From positions 1 to 16,663 of the forward strand of contig NZ_CP132943.1 of NCBI RefSeq assembly GCF_040359615.1: DNA of 16,663 nucleotides. Reading direction: 5' to 3'. Shown in pieces: positions 5,722 through 12,951 of this stretch. The translations under genes and the position numbers were made by a program. How positions within the stretch are numbered: position 1 is the stretch's first letter; each line of letters opens with the position of its first letter. This stretch comes from Tunturibacter psychrotolerans. Lineage in GTDB: Bacteria > Acidobacteriota > Terriglobia > Terriglobales > Acidobacteriaceae. Under the pieces are notes generated by a model. The model did no database searches and had not been told where the DNA came from. It saw only the letters and a program-made list of their open reading frames with translations.

Positions 5722-6603
5722 ATGCCGAAAGTTGGACGTCTTCAGATCGCCCGCGCTGACATCCTCAAAAGTTTTGAGGATGACCATCGCCGAGTGTTTT
5801 GGTCAGAGGACATTGGTCAGATACTTGATGCGAATAGGGCCTTTTGGCGGTTGAGCAGCGGCACCAGTTTAGGACGATTCATTCAATTCCTGATGACCAA
5901 GGGCGAACTGCGCGAGATCGAGCTAGCTCCCGTGAATCATGAAATTCGCAAGATTAACCGGTATGTCTGGAGAGAGGCTAGCCCTTTTGAGATAGCCCTT
6001 TCATTGAAACGAAACGCGTACCTCTGTCATGGAACCGCGGTCGCGATTCACGGCCTAAATGATCAAATTCCACATCGCTTCTACCTAAACAAAGAGCAGA
6101 GCCCGAAGCCTCGCTCTGGTGGCCTCACGCAGGCGAGCATCAATCGTGCCTTCGCCAGTAAGCAACGGGAGTCGCGGTTGATCTATCGCTTCGATCAGAC
6201 TGAGGTCGCTGTTTTATCCGGGAAGAACACAGGCGATTTGGAAGTTGTCGAAATGAAGTACGAAAACGCCAACCTGAGAGTAACCAGTCTTGAGCGAACC
6301 CTAATCGACATTGCCGTGCGGCCTGCTTATGCAGGAGGCCCTCTACAGGTCCTTGCAGCTTACCGCGGAGCGAAAGATCGGGTCTCCGTTGGAACCCTAG
6401 TCGCTACGCTCAAAAAACTCGACTACATCTACCCGTTCCATCAGGTCATCGGCTTTTACATGGAACGGGCCGGGTACCCCGAATCCAAATACAAACGGCT
6501 GCAGGATCTAGGTCTTCAGTTCGACTTCTATCTCTCGTATGCCCTGAAAGACCCTGAATTTGTTCCGGGTTGGCGCCTATTTGTTCCCAAAGGCCTTAAT
6601 TAG
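5722..6603 (+). CDS. AbiEi-family antitoxin / transcriptional regulator (type IV TA)
   Basis: A 293-residue protein with the AbiEi plan. An N-terminal winged-helix region (about residues 10-68) precedes a C-terminal domain containing [12 protein letters not shown] (101-112), and V187[14 protein letters not shown]200 followed by AYAGG, a segment typical of AbiEi antitoxins. In known systems this protein counteracts the AbiEii nucleotidyltransferase and represses the promoter. The ATG is fixed by an in-frame TAA immediately upstream; no Shine-Dalgarno sequence is seen. Three 30-bp palindromes lie in its leader. Its 3' end overlaps the convergent toxin gene by 27 bp, whereas abiEi-abiEii pairs are normally co-directional with the antitoxin first. 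Regulation by the palindromes is inferred. Confidence 0.8.
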   Translation: MPKVGRLQIARADILKSFEDDHRRVFWSEDIGQILDANRAFWRLSSGTSLGRFIQFLMTKGELREIELAPVNHEIRKINRYVWREASPFEIALSLKRNAYLCHGTAVAIHGLNDQIPHRFYLNKEQSPKPRSGGLTQASINRAFASKQRESRLIYRFDQTEVAVLSGKNTGDLEVVEMKYENANLRVTSLERTLIDIAVRPAYAGGPLQVLAAYRGAKDRVSVGTLVATLKKLDYIYPFHQVIGFYMERAGYPESKYKRLQDLGLQFDFYLSYALKDPEFVPGWRLFVPKGLN

Positions 6604-7446
6604 CTTCACTTGCTCCAGAACGAAATCGAAATAAAAGTCGAAGTCCCGTAAGCCTTCCTGGGGAACTGAGCCACGTACGCTGTCCCAGTCAGGGCGATGA
6701 AACTCACGCTGCTCTGCAATCAATTGCAACAGCTCGACCGGAACATCTTTAGCCTCAAAGATGTTCCGCAGCAGGTCTGCGTTCTCCTCCGATCCAAGAT
6801 CGGTTCCGGTCTCAGTCACGATCAGGTGGATGTCATAGAAGTCGCGGGCTCGCGCTGAAGGGGTTCGGTTCAAAGGATAGCCAGGCATTTGCTGACAGAT
6901 TGCTCGTAACTTCTCAATGGCAATCATTTCCGGGGCGTAAACGTAGATATCAAAGCTATCGAGCTCCCGCGCCAGTTTTCCTTTAGTGAACTCGAATTTG
7001 CTCAGTTCAATCGTGAATTTTCTCTGCTGTCTTGGACCAACCACTAGGGATTCCCGACGATGGGCCTGTTTATCGTCGCCGATCTCTAAATAGCGAGCTT
7101 TCTCCATCAGCTTGAACTCAACCACGTAGCCGCCCCATCGGTTCTGTCCTTCTCGCGGTGTAAAGGGGCGAGCACTGAAGACGAAGTCGAACACCACCCA
7201 TCCGACAGTCGCAAAACGACGTTCTAAAGCCGTCTTCAAGCGGTGCTCTGCCTCTGCCACATCATCGAAGTCGTTTTCAATCGAGAAGTCGAGATCAAGC
7301 GAAGTACGATCACTGAGCCCGAGGGCAATTGCGAGCGCATTACCACCTTTGAGTACCACTTTCTCAAAGAAGTAGTCGTCAGAGAACACTGCCGTGATCG
7401 CAATTCGGCGCACCTCGTTATGGTCGAGCGTTGAAACTGTGGGCAT
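6577..7446 (-). CDS. AbiEii/AbiGii-family nucleotidyltransferase toxin (type IV TA)
   Basis: A 289-residue protein of the DUF1814/AbiEii nucleotidyltransferase family. It shows KGGNAL (33-38), then S49-L-D51-L-D53-F (the metal-binding D-x-D of the polymerase-beta fold), IAIEKLRA with K179, and A200-R-D202-F-Y-D205, the later family motif. Such toxins transfer nucleotides to tRNA or other targets and cause growth arrest in phage defence. I chose the ATG at 7446 because family members start close to the L-D-x-x-E-V-R-R-I-A segment and GGAAG precedes it; the frame is open to a TTG at 7569, adding 41 unusual residues. It is convergent with, and overlaps, the AbiEi gene. All key motifs look intact. 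Confidence 0.83.
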   Translation of the reverse strand: MPTVSTLDHNEVRRIAITAVFSDDYFFEKVVLKGGNALAIALGLSDRTSLDLDFSIENDFDDVAEAEHRLKTALERRFATVGWVVFDFVFSARPFTPREGQNRWGGYVVEFKLMEKARYLEIGDDKQAHRRESLVVGPRQQRKFTIELSKFEFTKGKLARELDSFDIYVYAPEMIAIEKLRAICQQMPGYPLNRTPSARARDFYDIHLIVTETGTDLGSEENADLLRNIFEAKDVPVELLQLIAEQREFHRPDWDSVRGSVPQEGLRDFDFYFDFVLEQVKLIKAFGNK

Positions 7447-7590
7447 ACTTCCATTCTGCACGAACCCGCTGAACGGTGGGTTCAAATGCGACGGAGATAA
7501 ATTCAATTCGTGCATATAAAGGTCACACATCCAGTCAGGAGAGAAATCATGATCGACCAAATCACACAAGGCTCGGGGTGTAAATGCGGA

Positions 7591-7932
7591 TCACTCATCA
7601 TCGAAAAGCTTCATCGCCTCGTGAAATTGTTCATAGGACCGCAGGGTTTCGGTCGGGTTCATCCGTCTTGATTCCGATATCGCTATAGGACGGTCGCTGG
7701 TTCGGCGCAACGATAACAGGCACTCCGGCGCACCGTTTTCTACCAGACTTTCGAGGATGCGATCACCGCGTCTCTGGTTTTCGCGATGCTGCGCTATCTC
7801 TCTATTTTCCTGTTCGGCTTTGGCGACGGCGGCCCGGTTTTCGGCCGGGAGATCAAAGCGCAGAATTTTGAAGAACCACGCCGCATATACAGCGAACGGC
7901 GCGACGATGAGAACCCAAACCGGTATCCACAT
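7591..7932 (-). CDS. Hypothetical membrane-anchored protein
   Basis: A 113-residue protein starting MWIPVWVLIVAPFAVYAAW, one strong transmembrane helix at the very N-terminus. A charged, probably helical stretch follows (about residues 30-60, rich in E, R, Q and N), then a soluble tail. No domain is recognised. The ATG at 7932 lies two bases after the stop of the upstream gene (TAG at 7937-7935), with GGAGG 15 bases upstream. A TTG at 7962 would add ten residues and overlap the upstream gene. The two genes are surely co-transcribed. The AbiEii gene follows in the same direction after about 140 bp, so toxin expression could partly depend on this operon. Confidence 0.6.
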   Translation of the reverse strand: MWIPVWVLIVAPFAVYAAWFFKILRFDLPAENRAAVAKAEQENREIAQHRENQRRGDRILESLVENGAPECLLSLRRTSDRPIAISESRRMNPTETLRSYEQFHEAMKLFDDE

Positions 7933-7934
7933 GG

Positions 7935-8405
7935 CTATGAACGCTTGCCTCCGCCAAGCCAATACATAAACCGAGCTAGGACGAGCCGCCAGTTGATGGC
8001 GTTCCCGCGAAGCTTCACTTGTCTGTTAGCTGCGTTCGCTACTAAGGCGAGGTCAACGTAACGATGCAGCTCCGGCCCTTGTTCTGGCAATGCCTGTTCG
8101 AGCCTCTTGCCGTAAATATCTTGGATCTGCCGCAGAGCTGCCGTCATAGGCTCACCTATCGGATCGCGTTCTGGAAACAGCCAGGTCATTTCCGTATCTA
8201 CTGAATTTTTGAAAGCCGCCCACATAAGAGCCGGGGTTTCGGGTTCGGTCCCTTCGCTCAACGGTCGCAAGCTGGCAATAAGAGCGTCCACCTGCTCAGC
8301 AGTCGGGCCGTCGCCAGTGTAGCTCCCCGCCTCATCCTCCCGCGCCTTGACCAGCTCGCCATGTCTGCAAAGGTATTGAAACAGCGTTTCGTCGGGATCG
8401 GCCAT
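7935..8405 (-). CDS. Hypothetical protein, first gene of minus-strand operon
   Basis: A 156-residue soluble, mainly helical, acidic protein; no known domain. The C-terminus (NAINWRLVLARFMYWLGGGKRS) has a hydrophobic aromatic stretch ending in basic residues and could touch the membrane. The ATG at 8405 sits only six bases from a TACAAT box (8417-8412, minus strand). There is no Shine-Dalgarno sequence, consistent with a leaderless transcript. The next gene starts two bases after its stop. Confidence 0.6.
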   Translation of the reverse strand: MADPDETLFQYLCRHGELVKAREDEAGSYTGDGPTAEQVDALIASLRPLSEGTEPETPALMWAAFKNSVDTEMTWLFPERDPIGEPMTAALRQIQDIYGKRLEQALPEQGPELHRYVDLALVANAANRQVKLRGNAINWRLVLARFMYWLGGGKRS

Positions 8406-8468
8406 TGTCGGATTGTAAGTGGTGGCTACCTCCCCGTCGTGGCTTCTCCTGTTGCTACAATTCCGGCT
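8406..8468. promoter_or_regulatory. Divergent promoter region with mirrored TACAAT boxes
   Basis: The 63-bp gap between divergent genes has a TACAAT on each strand: plus 8456-8461, seven bases before the ATG at 8469, and minus 8417-8412, six bases before the ATG at 8405. A -10 box this close to the start codon predicts transcription starting at or next to the ATG, that is, leaderless mRNAs. No good -35 boxes are visible, and neither gene has a ribosome site. Confidence 0.45.
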
Positions 8469-8651
8469 ATGGCCAGCAGCAGCGCAAAGCTCGATGAAGC
8501 ACTAGCAGCAATTAGGAAGCAGGGGCATACCGCCAACACCGAGCAAACGACCATCGGCAGTACGGGCAAGGTGTTGATTCCGGTGAACGGTATCTTGCGA
8601 ACGCACAACGAGATTTACGCTATGGCGGGAATGCCGCTAGAACGGGAATAG
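8469..8651 (+). CDS. Small hypothetical protein (60 aa)
   Basis: Short soluble protein, start chosen at the ATG at 8469 beside the TACAAT box; the frame is open to 8361 but that would overlap the divergent gene. It has a helical N-terminus (KLDEALAAIRKQGH) and a second half containing GKVLIPVNG and THNEIYAMAGM. No family is recognised. It is followed after six bases by the next gene in the same direction, so the two form an operon, and a hairpin spans the junction. Confidence 0.5.
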   Translation: MASSSAKLDEALAAIRKQGHTANTEQTTIGSTGKVLIPVNGILRTHNEIYAMAGMPLERE

Positions 8652-8670
8652 CTTCGTATGGCCGAAGCTA
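8649..8670 (+). promoter_or_regulatory. Hairpin presenting a start codon in its loop
   Basis: TAGCTTCG (8649-8656) and CGAAGCTA (8663-8670) are perfect 8-base arms around TATGGC. The loop holds the ATG at 8658 of the next gene, and the left arm begins with the stop codon of the preceding gene. Ribosomes finishing the first gene would melt the stem, so coupling is a reasonable reading. Confidence 0.6.
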
Positions 8671-9113
8671 CTCTTGGGCAAATAGACCAGCGCATAACCG
8701 AAATTGACGACTTGGTGTTTCGCGGGAACACCGGTCAGCTCCCTATGACGGTCGAAGGGCGGGCTCGTCTGGAAGACGAGGCGGGTAGCCTTATGGAGAT
8801 ACTTGCCAGGGCGTTGCATGAGAACGGCGCGGGGGAATATCAGACCCTCTATGACGCTCGCCAACAGGTCCGCAATCTCACCTTAGTTTCCGCCATGAGC
8901 CATCGGTATATGGAACTCCACCCCGAGCCTCAACCGGAAATAGATGCGGTCATTGCCGCAGCCTGCCAAGGCTACACCGATGGCACCGGACCGAAGGGCC
9001 AGGCCGGGAAAATGCTTGCCGCCGTTTTCGGCACAGTCCTCATAGAGCTACCAAGCGAAGTACCGCCGCCATCGACCAAGAGGAATTTCTTTAGCCGCTT
9101 CATGCGCCGGTAG
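8658..9113 (+). CDS. Hypothetical soluble protein (151 aa)
   Basis: Helical, acidic protein with a basic tail (KRNFFSRFMRR) that may associate with membranes or nucleic acid. Sequence features include an N-terminal helix (LGQIDQRITEIDDLVF) and a central segment (LARALHENGAGEYQTLYDARQQVRNLTLVSAMSHRYME split by turns). No domain is recognised. The start is fixed by the ATG in the hairpin loop six bases after the previous stop. It does not have a clear Shine-Dalgarno sequence. Confidence 0.55.
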   Translation: MAEATLGQIDQRITEIDDLVFRGNTGQLPMTVEGRARLEDEAGSLMEILARALHENGAGEYQTLYDARQQVRNLTLVSAMSHRYMELHPEPQPEIDAVIAAACQGYTDGTGPKGQAGKMLAAVFGTVLIELPSEVPPPSTKRNFFSRFMRR

Positions 9114-9170
9114 GTAGCCCACGCCTGTGTTGTGGGGCGCTATCGTAAGAGACGATTTATTAAGTACTTT

Positions 9171-9202
9171 TCACGCATGATAATGTCCTTTTCCATGCGT
9201 GA
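9171..9202. repeat. Inverted repeat TCACGCATG-N14-CATGCGTGA
   Basis: Perfect 9-base arms (9171-9179, 9194-9202) with a 14-base spacer containing CCTTTT lie 57 bases after the previous gene. It may act as a bidirectional transcript end, though no U-run follows either arm. The rest of 9114-9380 holds a bulged hairpin near 9313-9339, a TATAAG box at 9346-9351, and the strong GAGGGAG ribosome site of the next gene. Confidence 0.5.
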
Positions 9203-9380
9203 CCCTCGCCCTTCGCCAGCGTAGGTCCGCTTTGAGGTGCTTTTTATGTCAAAATCCACACTGCAGGTTACATCGACATAAAGATCCTCTTTGACGCGGA
9301 TTCCACTTGCTGCGCACGACGTAGCCGTCGAAGCGTGCGAGGCAATATAAGATTAGAGCCTTTTCAAAGAGGGAGTTCAC

Positions 9381-9815
9381 ATGACTGTGATCGAAAAAAT
9401 TCAACAGAATGCAGCGCTCCGTTTCGGAATTTTCGGAGGTTGCCTATTTTTTATAGTGCAAATCGCGCTTGCCCGGCTCGCCCCATCCTTTAAAAATCAT
9501 GAATTATATAGCTTCTTTGTTCTTTCATTGATCGGGTTGGTATGCGGATGTGCAGGCTGGGCTGCCGGCATCGTATTGTCTCCCATTGGCAGTCAAGCGG
9601 CAGGAGCTCAAAAAGTTTTAGCCGGGTTGGCGCTTTTATGGACAGGTGTGGTCATTGGCCATCTTCAACAAATTTCTGGGGCACTAATTGAGTGGCAAAA
9701 AGGCCAGATTGATGGATCAATCAAAATTGAACTTTTGTTTGGGCTAGGCCTATTTCTTTTGGCTCTGTGCGTGACTTTCAATACACGCTTTGACGACGCG
9801 CCAAAAAGCATTTGA
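9381..9815 (+). CDS. Four-helix integral membrane protein, unknown function
   Basis: A 144-residue protein with four hydrophobic segments, approximately residues 14-34, 43-67, 77-94 and 119-134. The third is followed by a short soluble loop (QQISGALIEWQKGQIDGSIKIE). No signal peptide cleavage site and no recognised family. GAGGGAG seven bases before the ATG is a strong ribosome site. It is the first gene of the envelope-linked stretch. Its AT-richer composition differs from the 7591-9113 genes. Confidence 0.6.
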   Translation: MTVIEKIQQNAALRFGIFGGCLFFIVQIALARLAPSFKNHELYSFFVLSLIGLVCGCAGWAAGIVLSPIGSQAAGAQKVLAGLALLWTGVVIGHLQQISGALIEWQKGQIDGSIKIELLFGLGLFLLALCVTFNTRFDDAPKSI

Positions 9816-9869
9816 GTCGCAGTGGCCGTTGGTTAATCCGGACGATTCCAAACATTTTTCAGATTTGTG

Positions 9870-9897
9870 TTGACATCATTGAGTTTATAGTTATAAA
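9870..9897 (+). promoter_or_regulatory. Sigma70-type promoter for the lipoprotein operon
   Basis: TTGACA at 9870-9875 and TATAAA at 9892-9897 with a 16-base spacer is a near-consensus sigma70 promoter. Transcription would start near 9904, leaving a leader of about 100 bases before the ATG at 10008. Confidence 0.7.
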
Positions 9898-10007
9898 TAC
9901 ACACTTACTTCCGTGAAGAAGCTTGTTGTAGAACTAAGTATTGCTCCGACCGGGCCCAACAAAAATTTATGTTTTCGTCATCCATCCCCGCTCTGTTGAG
10001 GTGTGTC

Positions 10008-10868
10008 ATGTCGGGTCTGATAAGAAGGACGATGTTTTTCGGAGCCATCGCGATAGCTCTGTCTTCTTTTGTTGGGTGTACTGATTTGGGGGAGGTAGCC
10101 AAGTTTTCAGCTTTGGCAGATAGTGCCTCAACATCGTTGACAGGTTTGGTTTCCGACTTCAAAGGAACCTGCCTTCGCTCAAACGCTCTTGCCCCTGTCA
10201 GGAATGGAGTACGGATCGATCAAAGAGATTGCTCCATCTACGATAAGTTGACACCAGAGATCCAGGCCGACCAAAAAGTTCTTACTGACTACCTTAAAGC
10301 ACTCGGACAACTTGCCGCGGATAATGATCCTGGTTATAGCAAGCCGGTTACCGCCTTAGGGGGGCAATTTAAAACCGCCGGACTTAACGCAGATCAGGTA
10401 GCCGCTGCCGGGGCCGCATCTAGCCTAGCCGTGAAAATTTCAGACGCCGCGTTAGCGGGATATCGCAGAAAAAAAATAAGCAAGTTGGTGTCTGACAGCA
10501 ATAACGACGTGAAGATACTGACTCAAGCACTCTCCAATATTGTCTCCACGGATTATGCCATTATGCTGAGCAACGAAGAAGAGGGTCTTCAGGACTACTA
10601 CAACACTGCAATCAAAAATGATGCAGGGAAGGATCCACTTTCCGTAATTCTGATACAAAAACAGTTCGATGATGAGTCAGCCAATCTACAAAAACGCTTA
10701 GACGCTGCTAAGGCTTACGGAGTTTTAATGAAAAGTATTGCCGATGCAAATCAAAAGATAGCTGATCAGAAAGACGCTATTTCGTCAAAGGATTTGGTCA
10801 AACTCATTGGGCCACAACTTGCAGACATTGCACAGTCGACGAATGATCTTCGCCAAGCCTTCAAATAG
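10008..10868 (+). CDS. Predicted lipoprotein, unknown function
   Basis: A 286-residue protein whose N-terminus MSGLIRRTMFFGAIAIALS ends in F21-V-G-C24, a lipobox with basic n-region and hydrophobic core. It should be exported, cut before C24 and lipid-anchored. I chose the ATG at 10008 because GAGGTG precedes it and the signal peptide then has the normal length; the frame is open 13 codons further. The mature part is helical, rich in Ala, Asp and Lys, with two cysteines near residues 55 and 75 that could form a disulfide, and a coiled-coil-like C-terminus. No family is recognised. The next gene follows after 11 bases. Confidence 0.7.
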   Translation: MSGLIRRTMFFGAIAIALSSFVGCTDLGEVAKFSALADSASTSLTGLVSDFKGTCLRSNALAPVRNGVRIDQRDCSIYDKLTPEIQADQKVLTDYLKALGQLAADNDPGYSKPVTALGGQFKTAGLNADQVAAAGAASSLAVKISDAALAGYRRKKISKLVSDSNNDVKILTQALSNIVSTDYAIMLSNEEEGLQDYYNTAIKNDAGKDPLSVILIQKQFDDESANLQKRLDAAKAYGVLMKSIADANQKIADQKDAISSKDLVKLIGPQLADIAQSTNDLRQAFK

Positions 10869-10879
10869 GAGAGATGATA

Positions 10880-11269
10880 ATGGCACTCACAGCAGATCAG
10901 GCAGTGCAGTTGGCGGTTGAGTTTCACGATCTCTCCACATCAGTTGCGAATGCTCGATTCAACAACTGGAATTCTTTAGCTCCAGCCGATCGTTCGGAAC
11001 TTGAGGACATCCAGTGGACACTAATGAACTACTCATCCGACTTTGCAACAATATCGATGACCGCAACCTTGGCATCATTACCGAACGTTCTACAAAATAT
11101 TAAAAACGCAACGCAGCAAGCGAACAACGCACTTCAGACGATCGCAATTTTCACCAAAATCATTACTGTGGCCTCTGCTGCGGCAGTTCTTGGAGCTGCA
11201 ATCGCAAGTGACAATCCCAACGCAATCATGCAGTCGGCGGCCTCTCTTCTAACCGCAGCCACTACGTAG
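10880..11269 (+). CDS. Small helical protein with hydrophobic C-terminal segment, partner of the lipoprotein
   Basis: A 129-residue, all-helical protein. The first 75 residues are amphipathic and acidic (LTADQAVQLAVEFHDLS, then SELEDIQWTLMNYSSDFATIS). Residues about 95-113 are strongly hydrophobic (IITVASAAAVLGAAIAS), able to insert in a membrane. No signal peptide. I chose the second ATG (10880) because AGGAG at 10867-10871 then has eight-base spacing; an ATG at 10874 is only two bases from it. Eleven bases separate it from the lipoprotein gene, so they form an operon. Its stop is two bases from the stop of the convergent proline-rich protein gene. Pore-forming or membrane-associating behaviour is possible but only inferred. 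Confidence 0.6.
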   Translation: MALTADQAVQLAVEFHDLSTSVANARFNNWNSLAPADRSELEDIQWTLMNYSSDFATISMTATLASLPNVLQNIKNATQQANNALQTIAIFTKIITVASAAAVLGAAIASDNPNAIMQSAASLLTAATT

Positions 11270-11271
11270 AT

Positions 11272-12009
11272 CTACTTCTCTTTATTGGGTGCAGCGGTAT
11301 TCGTAGAGTTGTTACTTGTAGAGTTGCTATTTACTCCTGAGCCAAAGTAAAAACCAATCACAGAGCCTATCAAGCCAGTCACGGCTGGCAAGATCGTTTG
11401 GAGCATTTCTTTTGTGTGATCCCAATGGTCAGCCCACGATGCGCTTTCGATAGAAGCCCAGACGATTATCCAGGCAAGCATGACCAGCAAGCCAACAGTA
11501 ACAATCAACCGTACATAATCCCTTTGCCGATCGGGAACGTAGGGTGTCAGAGCATAGCCTGGAGGGGGATTTCTTATGGTGAGTGTTAAAGGTTCGTTTG
11601 GTGGCGGTGGTGATCCAGCGCCGGTTGGTGGCGGTGGTGCTCCAGCGTCGGTTGGCGGTGGTGGTGCTCCAGCTCCGGTTGGCGGTGGTGGTGCTCCAGC
11701 TCCGGTTGGCGGTGGTGGTGCTCCAGCTCCGGTTGGCGGTGGTGGTGCTCCAGCTCCGGTTGGCGGTGGTGGTGCTCCAGCTCCGGTTGGTGGCGGTGGT
11801 GCTCCAGCGTCGTTTGGCGGTGGTGGTGCTCCAGCTCCGGTTGGTGGCGGTGGTGCTCCAGCGTCGTTTGGCGGTGGTGGTGCTCCAGCTCCGGTTGGTG
11901 GCGGCGGTGCTCCAGCGTCGTTTGGCGGCTGCGTTAAATCTATGGTGAGATCTGACTCACCAGTTGTTGAATCCGATGTCTTAAGGGGCCCCGAACCAGT
12001 TCCTTGCAT
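11272..12009 (-). CDS. Proline-rich tandem-repeat membrane protein
   Basis: A 245-residue protein in three parts. A 30-residue acidic, Ser/Thr-rich N-terminus precedes twelve tandem copies of a nine-residue unit, consensus GAGAPPPPT (residues about 31-138). A membrane hairpin follows, with helices at about 166-187 and 203-222; the second, TILPAVTGLIGSVIGFYFG, resembles C-terminal helices in many small membrane proteins. Charged residues (RQRDY before helix 1, acidic loop after it) suggest both ends are cytoplasmic, putting the stiff proline arm inside. The tail is Asn/Ser/Thr-rich. It starts 16 bases after the RHH gene and is surely co-transcribed. Function unknown; a tether or SH3-type ligand is a guess. 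Confidence 0.7.
   Translation of the reverse strand: MQGTGSGPLKTSDSTTGESDLTIDLTQPPNDAGAPPPPTGAGAPPPPNDAGAPPPPTGAGAPPPPNDAGAPPPPTGAGAPPPPTGAGAPPPPTGAGAPPPPTGAGAPPPPTGAGAPPPPTDAGAPPPPTGAGSPPPPNEPLTLTIRNPPPGYALTPYVPDRQRDYVRLIVTVGLLVMLAWIIVWASIESASWADHWDHTKEMLQTILPAVTGLIGSVIGFYFGSGVNSNSTSNNSTNTAAPNKEK
11600..11923 (-). repeat. 27-bp tandem repeat, twelve copies
   Basis: Twelve head-to-tail 27-bp units with no gaps encode the GAGAPPPPT repeats. Units 3 to 7 (in plus-strand order) are nearly identical, while the flanking units alternate between two variants (GTCG versus TCCG before the last TT, and GGTTGG versus GTTTGG). That pattern suggests recent slippage or unequal crossover in the centre. Copy number is likely to vary between isolates. 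Confidence 0.92.
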
Positions 12010-12025
12010 AAGGCCACCCTTTCAT

Positions 12026-12277
12026 TCATCTCACTAGCTTCACTTCTTGAACATTACTTCCTTTTTTTAATAGGATCTGGGTGTCCTTATCATTGTTGGC
12101 ATCGACAATTAATCCACTTAGACTGATGGCTTGTCGTAGGGCGTCCGAGAGGCTAATTTTTTGAGAGTTGGCTAGGCTCTGTAGCTGGTTGAACTGGTCT
12201 GCTGAAAAAACAACGTTGACGCGCTTGGAGCCCGTAGCTTGCGTCGTGGAAGAATCCTCTGAATTATCTGCGCTCAT
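12026..12277 (-). CDS. Ribbon-helix-helix DNA-binding protein
   Basis: An 83-residue protein. After a polar Ser/Thr-rich tail (1-16), KRVNVVFSADQFNQLQSLA forms the expected beta strand and first helix, then KISLSDALRQAISL the second helix, typical of RHH/CopG-like repressors. The last 28 residues are an extension of unknown role. It starts at the ATG preceded by AGGAGTGAGTC on the minus strand. A consensus promoter and paired ATACGTAA repeats lie directly upstream, so autoregulation is likely. It probably controls its operon partner, the proline-rich membrane protein, and perhaps the divergent 12415 gene. Confidence 0.75.
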   Translation of the reverse strand: MSADNSEDSSTTQATGSKRVNVVFSADQFNQLQSLANSQKISLSDALRQAISLSGLIVDANNDKDTQILLKKGSNVQEVKLVR

Positions 12278-12289
12278 GACTCACTCCTT

Positions 12290-12325
12290 TTACGTATATT
12301 ATACATAATTGTTACGTATTTTCAA
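12290..12325 (-). promoter_or_regulatory. Sigma70 promoter with paired operator-like repeats
   Basis: On the minus strand TTGAAA (12325-12320) and TATAAT (12303-12298) are separated by 16 bases, a near-consensus promoter for the RHH gene. The octamer ATACGTAA occurs at 12319-12312 and 12297-12290, 22 bp apart, one copy in the spacer and one just after the -10. A repressor bound there would block polymerase. The RHH protein is the obvious candidate. Confidence 0.7.
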
Positions 12326-12370
12326 GTATGCATTTTGCTTTTGATTGGAGTTGACCGACATATACATGAA

Positions 12371-12404
12371 TCTATATATGATAAAGGACGTTATCATATA
12401 TAGA
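12371..12404. promoter_or_regulatory. Perfect 14-bp inverted repeat over the promoter of the 12415 gene
   Basis: TCTATATATGATAA (12371-12384), spacer AGGACG, and its exact complement (12391-12404). A possible promoter, TTGACC (12351-12356), 17 bases, ATATAT (12374-12379), overlaps the left arm. The right arm ends ten bases before the ATG. It is either an operator or a leader hairpin that hides the ribosome site; both would repress the gene. Confidence 0.75.
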
Positions 12405-12414
12405 CGGGGTGAGT

Positions 12415-12951
12415 ATGGACGAACGTGAACTGACGCTTGAAAACAAAAAGTTGGATCTCCAAGCAAAAGGTCTCCGTTTGGAGCAATCGAAAGCTCGATG
12501 GACCGCCGCCACCGTCATCATCTCGGTCGTCTCAGCTGCCGGCTCTATCGCTTACAACGCTTGGAGTGCCCACGAGACAGCACAGGACCAGTTCGCCACA
12601 AAATTGGTGGAGATCACCTTCGCAAATGATCATGCTGACGTAGGGATTCAAAAGGCCAATGCCATGGCATACCTCTTGGGAAAGCGGCTCCCGAGCGACC
12701 TGCGCGAAAAAATGTCTGATCCTGAGAGTTTCCGTAAAGAATTGGCAAAACGTTTCGTCGCTCCTTCCGGTGTTCTTCTCTCTGGCGATATCAGCTCTGA
12801 CGAACAAAAAGACCTGCTTCGGATGTACGTTGCCGCCAACCCGAAGGATCGACAGACCGTAGTCAAATCGTGGAAAGCCATGTTTCCTCCCGATCAGATG
12901 TGGGTTGATGCTTTTGTAAGCAATCTTCAAAAACCAGAGCAGCAAAAGTGA
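12415..12951 (+). CDS. Coiled-coil membrane protein, coupled to the recombinase gene
   Basis: A 178-residue protein: an N-terminal charged helix (ELTLENKKLDLQAKGLRLEQ, coiled-coil in character), one transmembrane segment at about residues 30-48 (TAATVIISVVSAAGSIAY), then a soluble domain (KLVEITFANDHADVGIQKAN, then AYLLGKRLPSDLREKM). Proteins with an E/K/L helix followed by one membrane pass and a helical domain are common in bacteria; no function is established that I can name. A GTG at 12409 is an alternative start; I chose the ATG because the GGGGTGAG run precedes it. Its stop overlaps the GTG start of the tyrosine recombinase gene (GTGA). Confidence 0.6.
   Translation: MDERELTLENKKLDLQAKGLRLEQSKARWTAATVIISVVSAAGSIAYNAWSAHETAQDQFATKLVEITFANDHADVGIQKANAMAYLLGKRLPSDLREKMSDPESFRKELAKRFVAPSGVLLSGDISSDEQKDLLRMYVAANPKDRQTVVKSWKAMFPPDQMWVDAFVSNLQKPEQQK

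Noticed and set aside
9905..10162. Minus-strand 85-codon frame over the lipoprotein start
   Set aside because: It lies across a strong plus-strand promoter leader and the signal peptide region, with no ribosome site.
11576..12037. Long plus-strand frames (Gly/Ala/Pro/Val-rich) across the tandem repeat
   Set aside because: A 27-bp repeat keeps all frames open. The minus-strand frame has the operon partner, ribosome context and membrane helices, so the plus-strand frames are shadows.
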